Shown piece by piece: positions 1 through 6,800 of a DNA stretch of 64,000 bases. Under the pieces are notes generated by a model. The model ran no database searches. It was not told the DNA's origin and saw only the letters and a program-made list of their open reading frames with translations. The translations under genes were made by a program, and so were the position numbers. Origin of the DNA: an uncultured Acidiphilium sp. Its GTDB lineage: Bacteria; Bacillota; Clostridia; Christensenellales; Borkfalkiaceae. Numbering within the stretch: position 1 is the stretch's first letter; the number at the start of each line of letters is the position of its first letter. Location of the stretch: NCBI GenBank assembly GCA_902495325.1, contig CABUWK010000002.1:1-64000 (forward strand), in the 5' to 3' direction.

Positions 1-226
1 TTAAACGCTCGGCAATATACGGAAGAGTATTATTTTGAGCGTTTGCCTTGTCAAAACGCGATTTTTCATCCGTAAAAACGCTTCGCGCCTTAAAGAGCTT
101 ATTTTCCGATGATTTTTCCCGATTTCGAAATTGATAGTACTTGATCGTACATCAATAGAGAAATCGGGAAAAAGGGCGGAAAAGAAGCCTTTAAGGTAAT
201 TAGGGATAACGAATGCTAAGCCTAAA
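1..226. repeat. MITE-like element, copy A (possibly cut by window start)
   Basis: The right end reads GATAACGAATGCTAAGCCTA, the same terminus as the elements at 19140-19246 and 33377-33476. Positions about 28-80 match the inside of the 33377 element in inverted orientation (TTTTGAGCGTTTGCC, CGATTTTTCATCCGTAAAAA), and 160-226 match the left half of the 19140 element inverted. Inside, 118-126 pairs with 160-168 (CCCGATTTC/GAAATCGGG) and 131-140 with 147-155, giving a nested hairpin. The left terminus is degenerate or lies outside the window. No ORF, so non-autonomous if mobile. Confidence 0.6.
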
Positions 227-262
227 CGGCTTATAGATAGTTTTTTAAGCTTTACATAAAAG

Positions 263-295
263 CTTCCCGCGGCGCTTGCGTTTTGCGGCGGGAAG
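263..295 (+). promoter_or_regulatory. GC-rich leader hairpin upstream of the sufC ribosome binding site
   Basis: CTTCCCGC (263-270) pairs with GCGGGAAG (288-295). The Shine-Dalgarno AAAGGAAG (296-303) begins directly after the 3' arm, so the hairpin could limit or protect ribosome access. Similar leader hairpins precede pncB, ychF and other genes in this window. Confidence 0.4.
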
Positions 296-309
296 AAAGG
301 AAGAACGTT

Positions 310-1047
310 ATGTTGGAATTGGAACATGTTTGTTTTGCCGCCGAAGACGGCGGCGAAAAAAAGGAAATCGTAAAAGACGTCAGTTTAAAGCTCGGCGAAC
401 GGTTCATCGCGTTTACCGGACCGAACGGCGGCGGAAAATCCACGCTGGCGAAACTGATCATGGGCATTTTAAAGCCGACGTCCGGCAGGATTCTGCTTGA
501 CGGCAAGGATATCACGGATCTCTCCGTGACCGATCGCGCGAGGGCGGGTATTGCCTTTGCCTTTCAGAGCCCCGTAAAGTTCAAAGGGATCACCGTGTCC
601 GATCTCGTGAACATCGCGAGCGGCAGGGAACTTTCCGTTTCCGAGATCTGCGAATATCTTTCCGAAGTGGGTTTGTGCGCGAGAGAATACATCGATCGCG
701 AAATAAACGGAAGCCTTTCGGGCGGGGAACTCAAAAGGATCGAGATCGCCGTTACGCTTGCCCGCCGCGCGAAGTTCACCGTGTTTGACGAGCCGGAAGC
801 GGGAATCGATTTATGGAGTTTCAACAGTCTGATCACCGTGTTCGAACGGCTTTCGAAAAACACTTCCGGCTCGATCCTCATCATCTCTCACCAGGAGAGG
901 ATCCTTGACATTGCGGACAGGATCGTGATCGTGTCCGACGGCAGGATCGCCGCGGACGGCAAGAAGAGCGACGTGCTTCCGCAGATCCTTTCATCTTCCG
1001 CGTCGGCGTGCAAAACGCTTGTCGATAAAACGAAGGAGGCGATCTGA
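310..1047 (+). CDS. sufC: SufC-like Fe-S cluster assembly ATPase
   Basis: ABC-type ATPase of 245 residues that powers Fe-S cluster assembly on a SufB/SufD scaffold in the cytosol. Visible motifs are Walker A GPNGGGKST (residues about 37-45), the signature LSGGELKR (about 136-143) and Walker B FTVFDEPEAGID (about 156-167); the EPEAGID stretch is typical of SufC. The ATG at 310 is preferred over an in-frame TTG at 283 because AAAGGAAG lies 6 bases upstream. It is directly followed by the scaffold gene, with no gap after the stop. No SufS, SufU or separate SufB plus SufD is seen, so this is the minimal two-gene arrangement (SmsC/SmsB type) found in many anaerobes. Confidence 0.93.
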   Translation: MLELEHVCFAAEDGGEKKEIVKDVSLKLGERFIAFTGPNGGGKSTLAKLIMGILKPTSGRILLDGKDITDLSVTDRARAGIAFAFQSPVKFKGITVSDLVNIASGRELSVSEICEYLSEVGLCAREYIDREINGSLSGGELKRIEIAVTLARRAKFTVFDEPEAGIDLWSFNSLITVFERLSKNTSGSILIISHQERILDIADRIVIVSDGRIAADGKKSDVLPQILSSSASACKTLVDKTKEAI

Positions 1048-1971
1048 ATGGAACTCGGTAAAGTGGAAAAAAGCTTGCTGAAAGAGATCGCGGGGCTTGA
1101 AAAGATCCCGCAGGGCGCATATAATATCCGGGATAACGGGAAGCTCGCCGGCAGAAACACTACGGCGAATATCGATATCCAAACGAAGAAAGACAAGCCC
1201 GGTATCGATATTTTCATTCGTTCTTCCGCTCAGGGAGAAAGGGTGGATATTCCCGTCATTCTGACGGAAACGGGGTTGAACGATCTGGTATATAACGACT
1301 TTTATGTGGAAGACGGCGCCGACGTAACGATCGTTGCGGGGTGCGGGATTCACAATGCGGGCGGGCTGAAAAGCGAGCACGACGGTATTCATTCCTTCCA
1401 TATCGGGAAAAACGCCAAGGTTCTTTACATCGAAAAACATTACGGCGAAGGAGAAGGCACGGGCGAAAGGATCCTGAATCCCACGACCCTCGTCGAAATT
1501 GCCGAAGGCGGCTGTATGACGATGGAAACGGCGCAGATCAAAGGGGTGGATTCGGCGATCCGTAAAACGGACGCCACGCTCGCGGACGGTGCGACCCTTG
1601 TGATTCATGAAAAAATCCTTACGCACGGCAAGCAGTATGCCGAAACCAACTTTCACGTTGCGTTGAACGGTAAAAATTCGGGCGCGCACGTCGTTTCCCG
1701 CGCGATCGCGAAAGATCGTTCCCATCAGAAATACGTATCCTGCATCGACGGAAATAACCTTTGTTCCGGACATACCGAATGCGATGCGATCGTGATGGAC
1801 GAAGGAACGGTAACGGCAAAGCCGGAACTGAATGCGAACTGTGTGGACGCAAGTCTGATCCACGAAGCGGCAATCGGTAAGATTGCGGGGGAGCAGCTGA
1901 TCAAACTGACTTCTCTCGGGCTTGACGAAAAGCAGGCGGAAGAAAGGATCGTGAACGGTTTCCTGAAATAA
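1048..1971 (+). CDS. sufD: SufB/SufD-family Fe-S cluster scaffold protein
   Basis: A 307-residue protein with the SufBD beta-helix core (about residues 100-290), shorter than Bacillus SufB or SufD (over 430 residues). It has the family's late-core pattern GHTECDAIVMDEG (about 233-245) and the C-terminal helices with IHEAAIGKIAGEQ (about 271-283), the region that contacts SufC. It starts on the base after the sufC stop codon and carries its Shine-Dalgarno (GGAGG) inside the end of sufC, so the two should be made together. Whether it acts as SufB or SufD cannot be told from sequence alone; a single scaffold probably forms homodimers. The symbol follows usual database naming. Confidence 0.88.
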   Translation: MELGKVEKSLLKEIAGLEKIPQGAYNIRDNGKLAGRNTTANIDIQTKKDKPGIDIFIRSSAQGERVDIPVILTETGLNDLVYNDFYVEDGADVTIVAGCGIHNAGGLKSEHDGIHSFHIGKNAKVLYIEKHYGEGEGTGERILNPTTLVEIAEGGCMTMETAQIKGVDSAIRKTDATLADGATLVIHEKILTHGKQYAETNFHVALNGKNSGAHVVSRAIAKDRSHQKYVSCIDGNNLCSGHTECDAIVMDEGTVTAKPELNANCVDASLIHEAAIGKIAGEQLIKLTSLGLDEKQAEERIVNGFLK

Positions 1972-2086
1972 GTTTCGGTATGCCGGCTACGGGCGATTGG
2001 GTTAAAAAGCGGTCGCCTGTGATTGATATCAGGTCGGATCCGAACGCCGTTAAGTTTTGAATGGCGATAACAAACGCTATCTTTAT

Positions 2087-2139
2087 AATACCTTTCCCGT
2101 TATTTCCAGGTCATGGAAGATAACGGGAAAGGTATTTTT
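2087..2139 (+). terminator. Rho-independent terminator of the suf operon
   Basis: ATACCTTTCCCGTTAT (2087-2102) is exactly complementary to ATAACGGGAAAGGTAT (2119-2134) and is followed by a run of T. A 16-bp perfect stem with 16-base loop about 115 bases after the scaffold gene. Confidence 0.9.
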
Positions 2140-2200
2140 TATGTCCTGTCATCCCGAGCCTTGCCCCGTAGCCCTACCCGCGAAGGTATTGACAAGCCGT

Positions 2201-2281
2201 ATCGTTTTGAGATTCTTTCTGAGCCCGTCAGGCAGGTCGGGTCAGAATGACAAGAAAGGCGGGGCAGAATGACAAAACGAT
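2201..2281. repeat. Hairpin repeat with locus-specific arms, copy 1
   Basis: ATCGTTTTG (2201-2209) is the exact reverse complement of CAAAACGAT (2273-2281). The core is the family core (inverted GTCATTCTGA) with an extra GGGTCAGAATGACAAG unit, making it longer (81 bp) than the usual 61 bp. A half copy (GTCATCCCGAGCC) precedes it at 2147. Confidence 0.75.
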
Positions 2282-2287
2282 ATAATA

Positions 2288-2343
2288 TGTTTTTGTCATC
2301 CTGAGCCGACCCCGTAGTCCTACCCGCGAAGGATCTAAAAACA
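2288..2343. repeat. Hairpin repeat, copy 2
   Basis: TGTTTTT (2288-2294) pairs with AAAAACA (2337-2343) around a core running from GTCATCCTGAGCC to GCGAAGGATCT. 56 bp. Confidence 0.7.
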
Positions 2344-2598
2344 CTCCAAGTTTTCGCCTTACCTGACGGGCTGACAGAGACAAGAAAACGCTACAAACAA
2401 ATATAATCTGAAGGTTTCAATACCGATAAAGGCTTCGTCCCTTAAGGACTAAGGGCGTACGATAAGTTATTGTTATGATAAACCTGCATGGGATAAACGG
2501 AGTTCTCGGAAAAAGGTGATGCTCGAAGAGGAGAAAACGGACTCGGAAAGCAGTTGTCTCCTCTTCGGAAAAAGAAAAGCGGTTACCCGAAAGAATGA
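2344..2598. ncRNA. 255-bp structured repeat element, copy A (candidate ncRNA)
   Basis: About 90% identical by eye to 19507-19761 in inverted orientation. Both copies keep hairpins CCCTTA/TAAGGG (2439-2444 with 2450-2455) and CGAAGAGGAGA/TCTCCTCTTCG (2524-2534 with 2557-2567). Differences between copies include a change that improves pairing in a small hairpin (ACCTGCATGGG here, ACCCGCAGGGG in the other copy). No shared ORF is preserved. It may be a structured RNA or a non-autonomous mobile element; strand is unknown. Confidence 0.5.
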
Positions 2599-2710
2599 AT
2601 TTTGTTTGCAGAAAATACGCCTTGAGACCCCTCGGCGGGGCGCCCCCTTTTTGTCCTTCGGACATTTTTCCCGATGAAACGGGAAAATTCACAGGTCAGA
2701 ATGACAAAAT
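2599..2710. repeat. Long-class hairpin repeat, copy 3
   Basis: ATTTTGT (2599-2605) pairs with ACAAAAT (2704-2710). The core contains the long-class block with GGCGGGGCGCCCCC, TTTTTGTCCTTCGGAC and the palindrome CCCGATGAAACGGG, and ends in GGTCAGAATGAC. Confidence 0.6.
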
Positions 2711-2997
2711 GATAGGATTTGTGTCTTCGTAAAAACGGTTTTGACCGTCGGGGAGAGGAAAATTTCCCCGCGGAGCAATATTTTTTGTGAAAACCGGCGA
2801 AATCAGGGGTGTTTTCATATTTCTTTTTCTGTGAAAACACCTCTATAAGTTGATTATCGTGTTATTATTCTGCCTTATTGCCTGAAAGGCGCACCCGTGC
2901 GATTTTTAAATGTGATAGTTTTGTGTTTCTGCGTTTTTAGGAAAAATAGCAAAAAAAATGGTTTTGCTACAAAACGCAACCAAACGCAACCAAAAAA

Positions 2998-3030
2998 GTG
3001 ACAGACTTTTCCAAAAGTTTATGGTATAAT
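2998..3030 (+). promoter_or_regulatory. Probable sigma-A promoter for the sigma-factor gene
   Basis: A perfect -10 TATAAT lies at 3025-3030. The -35 is weak: GTGACA at 2998-3003 is 21 bases away, and AGACTT at 3003-3008 is 16 bases away. The -10 is about 105 bases upstream of the start codon, so the leader is long. Confidence 0.45.
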
Positions 3031-3136
3031 GTAAGCGAAAAATCTTTCTTACAAGGTTTTTCGAGCGCTGTATTTCAACGAACGGCTGTTATATTATATA
3101 AGAGAAAATATGACGATAAAATGCGGAGATGAAAAA

Positions 3137-3664
3137 ATGAATGCCAGGCGACTCGGTAAATTGCTGAAATGCATAGGGTATAGTGAAAAGGCTTTTAACG
3201 AAGTATACGATTTTTATTTCAGAAGGATCGTTGCCCGGTTAACTCCTGTTTACGGACGACAAATTGCCGAGGACAGTGCGCAGGATTTTTTTATGAAACT
3301 GATATGCGGGAAAATTCAGAATGGCTACGTTCCGGTTTCTACCGCATGGGTTTACGTTTGTTGCGAAAACATTGCAAAAAGGAAAATCAAGGGAAATAAA
3401 AAAGAAATTGCTTTGAAGGAAGAAATTGCGTGTGCAGACGATCTGATCGGAAATACGGAAACCGGTGTTGATCTGGATTCTTTGTTGAATTGTCTTGACG
3501 AAACTTCCCGGAAAATCGTAAGGCTGTATTATTTCGGCGGGTACAGTTTAAAAGAAATTTCCGATATGTTACAGATCGGGTATGCCGCGGTAAGAAAGAA
3601 AAGCAGCAGAGCAAACAAAAAACTTAAAAAATTATTAAACAGGCGTCACAATTCATATGATTGA
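3137..3664 (+). CDS. ECF-like sigma-70 family sigma factor
   Basis: A small sigma factor of 175 residues (184 if the in-frame ATG at 3110 is used). The later ATG is preferred because GGAG sits 8 bases upstream of it, whereas 3110 lacks a good site. Region 2 spans about residues 14-85 (helices around FYFRRIVARLTPVYG and EDSAQDFFMKL); region 4 spans about 115-170 and has the helix-turn-helix YFGGYSLKEISDMLQIGYAAVRKK. No region 1 or 3, as in ECF factors. It is probably co-transcribed with the broken ORF and the giant exported protein downstream, which are its likeliest targets. No anti-sigma factor with a membrane segment is intact nearby. Codons are A+T-richer than in neighbouring housekeeping genes. 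Confidence 0.82.
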   Translation: MNARRLGKLLKCIGYSEKAFNEVYDFYFRRIVARLTPVYGRQIAEDSAQDFFMKLICGKIQNGYVPVSTAWVYVCCENIAKRKIKGNKKEIALKEEIACADDLIGNTETGVDLDSLLNCLDETSRKIVRLYYFGGYSLKEISDMLQIGYAAVRKKSSRANKKLKKLLNRRHNSYD

Positions 3665-3702
3665 ATGAATTATATAAATAGAAACCCGATAGGAGAATCA
3701 AC

Positions 3703-3855
3703 ATGGAAGAAATAAGTTGATAAAATGTAACAGCCGGCTTTGCTATATATGCCTATGTCAGACAAGGTTCGGTTTATTCTTGCCTGGCACAGCAAGAAAG
3801 GAAAGATGTAGAATTTTCAGACCTTTCAAATAATAAACTTAAGGTGAGGTTATGA
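3703..3855 (+). pseudogene. Broken 51-codon ORF coupled to the next gene
   Basis: AGGAGA lies 6 bases upstream of an ATG at 3703, but codons 6 and 7 are TGA TAA. After them the same frame runs open for 43 codons (starting NVTAGFAIYAYV, ending SNNKLKVRL) and stops at a TGA that overlaps the ATG of the giant protein as ATGA. A good ribosome site at one end and a coupling overlap at the other suggest a small gene that has decayed, or one with an unrecognised later start. An anti-sigma role would suit the position but nothing in the sequence shows it. Confidence 0.35.
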
Positions 3856-6800
3856 GAAAAATACTTGGTAAAAAAAATGCAGTAATTGCATTATTGGCGT
3901 GTTTTATCTGTTTGTTTGCAAGTTTAGGCTTTTCGGTTGTCATGCCGGCAAAAGCCGACGGTTTGGTTGAAACAACAAAAAGCGAATATGATACTTATAC
4001 CGATTCGGATCAGGTTCTGTACTATTCCGACAAGACGATAAGGGACTATCCGGACAGTTTATATGCCACACAATGCAGAATTTGTTATAATGAAGAAGGA
4101 ATTCTGGATCTGGAGAACGCCGGCACGGATGACCCTATTGTCGGAATTGTGCCTAAAGATCTGTTTTCCGGAACGGGAAGGGTATTACATATCGGAAAAG
4201 AATACGGATTTTTTATCGATACAGAAATTATCGCAAAAAAATATGTGTCAACGGTAATGGTTTTCGATATCGATACGAATACGAATTTCGATGAGACAAC
4301 CGATAGGGTTATCGTGAAGGTTCAGCCTGTTTTTCAATATAAATATGTTTATCTGAAAGCTACGGAGTCTTCGTTTGGCTTCAATGGTAAAAATCTGGAT
4401 TATAATCTGACGGAAGATCGTGTGACGCCATATCCGCGTTCGATCCTTGAAGATCGGGTTAATTTCGGTATGACGAATGAATATTATCTGAAAGACGTAT
4501 CTTACGGAGAAGCTTTATATAATGAAAACAATTTGAACCGGGGCGATATCGGTTATAATCCATATAACGATTATGGTTCTTTTTTCACTGCCGTCGATTA
4601 TACCTATAACGGGAAATCCCGCGAGAAAGGTGATTTTCCTGTTGAGGCAAGCGTCAGTCTGGCTTTAGATTGCGTCGGAATTGTTTTTTCGAAAGCCCCT
4701 GTGATCGGCACCATGATGAATGTATTAACCATTGGAACCGATATCATTTCCTTAGGCGCCGGTATTATCGATCAGAATTATGGTCATGAAGTTTCCGTTT
4801 CCAGCGGGAAATTGACTACCAGATGTTTTTACCAGAATCGTGACGATCAGCTGGCTCATTATAAGGATAGCGAGGGGAATCCGATTTTAACGAAGGTCGC
4901 GGGTCTGACGGTAAACACTCCGGATGATAAATCGGTCTGGTACGGCACGGGGGATGACGTGACGGGGTATTTTACAGTGTCTCATTCCGCTTTGAACGGA
5001 CAAGTGGCGGAATATACACGCTTGGTTCAGGAAATTGCGCTGAAGGTTGTGCGCGTTAGCGGGGATACCGAGGTTGCTGCGGATACAAGTTCGTACAGCC
5101 ATTTTTTAAGGAAACAAAACACGAAAGAAGTTGTAAACGGAGAAGCCGACGGCTATACGATAAAAGACGGATATGACCGCTTCTCTTTTGCTCCGTCAGA
5201 GTCCGAATATTACAAAATCGTTAATCACGGAATATCTCCTTTAAATATTAAGATCAGCGTTGAAAAAGATGACAAAACCTTCGAAATGGTTATTGAAAAA
5301 CAGGTCATGTCGAAGGAAAGCCTGAGAGTGCTTTTTGATAAAACAAAAGAATACAGAATAGAGGCAGGGGGAATCCGGACAGAAAGAGATTTTCACATTT
5401 TTCCGTTAACTTTTGAATTGGATCCCGAGCGGATAGAGCCGGAAGAAACGAAAGAAGTAACAATAAAGGGAAATTCTTTGAAATGGTATCGTTTTACGGA
5501 AAAGGATAGCGAGGTTTCCGTTTTTTCGACGGATAAAGGAAACATTTCGATCACAATTTATGACAGAAATATGAAGCCGGTTGTAAATAATGCGATGGCG
5601 ATCAATTCTCCCGAACTTCTGACGGAAGCTGATAAAACATATTTTATCAAATTGGAAAATCTTTCCGATACGGTGCAAACAACTTCTTTTGTTCATTCGT
5701 ATAAATCGGGTAGTGTGATCGGCGGCGACTTATATTCCGAACCGCGATACTTTAAAATGAAAATCGAGATATTAGGAACGTATCGATTTGAATTAAAATC
5801 GAACAGCTCTCTCGATATTACCGTTTACAACAATAATCATGTAACCTTATATACAACGCGGTCATTACAATTTTTATACACTTTTGAGAGAACGGGAGAA
5901 TATATTTTAGGTGTAAAGAGAGTAAACGGCGTATCCGGAAACGAAAGTGTTTCTTACGGTATGCAATTTACTGCGGAAAACATTTTCTTCGGAAAAAACA
6001 TTCTGACATACAATGAGGCTTTGACGTATAACATTTATCGGTTTAAGCCGAAAACTACGACAGAGTATATTTTTTCGTCGGGGAGTGCCTCTGTCCGTGT
6101 TATGAAGAGTTTAACTGGCGACGGAGATTTGAACGGCGGTATTCTGAGTGCGGGAACGAATTACTATGTAAAAGTGGAAAATGCTTATTCCGGTTTTGAA
6201 CTGAACGTCGGGTTAGCTTACTGCGGGGTTTTAAAGAACGGGGTTATACAGAACGGAACATTCGGTGCGGAAGAATCTGTCTTTTATCGGTTCACCACTG
6301 CGAACTATGCGGGAAAGTATACCGTGGAATTGCTGAATGCACAGCTCGCCGTGTTCGATCGGAATCTCGAATATGTTCATATCACCGGCGGAAATGTGTT
6401 TTACGGACAGGAAACTGCCGAATATTACCTGAAGCTGGTTGGTGTTTATGAAAATAATTATAGTGTAAAATGTTATTTTGATCCGCCTGAACTTAAGATC
6501 AATAAAGGGCAGGCGATCTCTTCCGATACATATTTTAAATTTACGAACGATACGCTTCAAGTTTTTATAATCAGAACATTCGGCGATAACACGGCTTCCG
6601 CAAAGGTAAAATATTCGACAGATCTTGAGAATTTTACGGAATCGGATGGCAGTACGAATTTTGCTACCATGAATGTTACGTGGGACGCAAACATTTACTA
6701 TATTTACGTTGAAGTTGGCGGAAAGGGCTATGTGGGTGTTTCGATTGCCTATGCCGATCCGGAAAAATACTTTGAGCCGGATTATAAATTGCCGGAATCC

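Larger units (their letters stand above)
2140..3024. other. Gene-free repeat island
   Basis: About 0.9 kb between the suf terminator and the sigma-factor promoter with no convincing gene; short ORFs here are repeat sequence. It holds two short hairpin repeats (2201-2281, 2288-2343), the 255-bp structured element (2344-2598) and a longer hairpin repeat (2599-2710). From about 2711 to 2990 the sequence is A+T-rich and unassigned, with a direct repeat of AACGCAACCAA near 2973-2992. Confidence 0.7.

Noticed and set aside
2057..2272. 71-codon ORF downstream of the suf operon
   Set aside because: Made of the terminator and hairpin repeat sequence; similar peptides appear at other copies (19224, 31911), as expected of repeats rather than genes.
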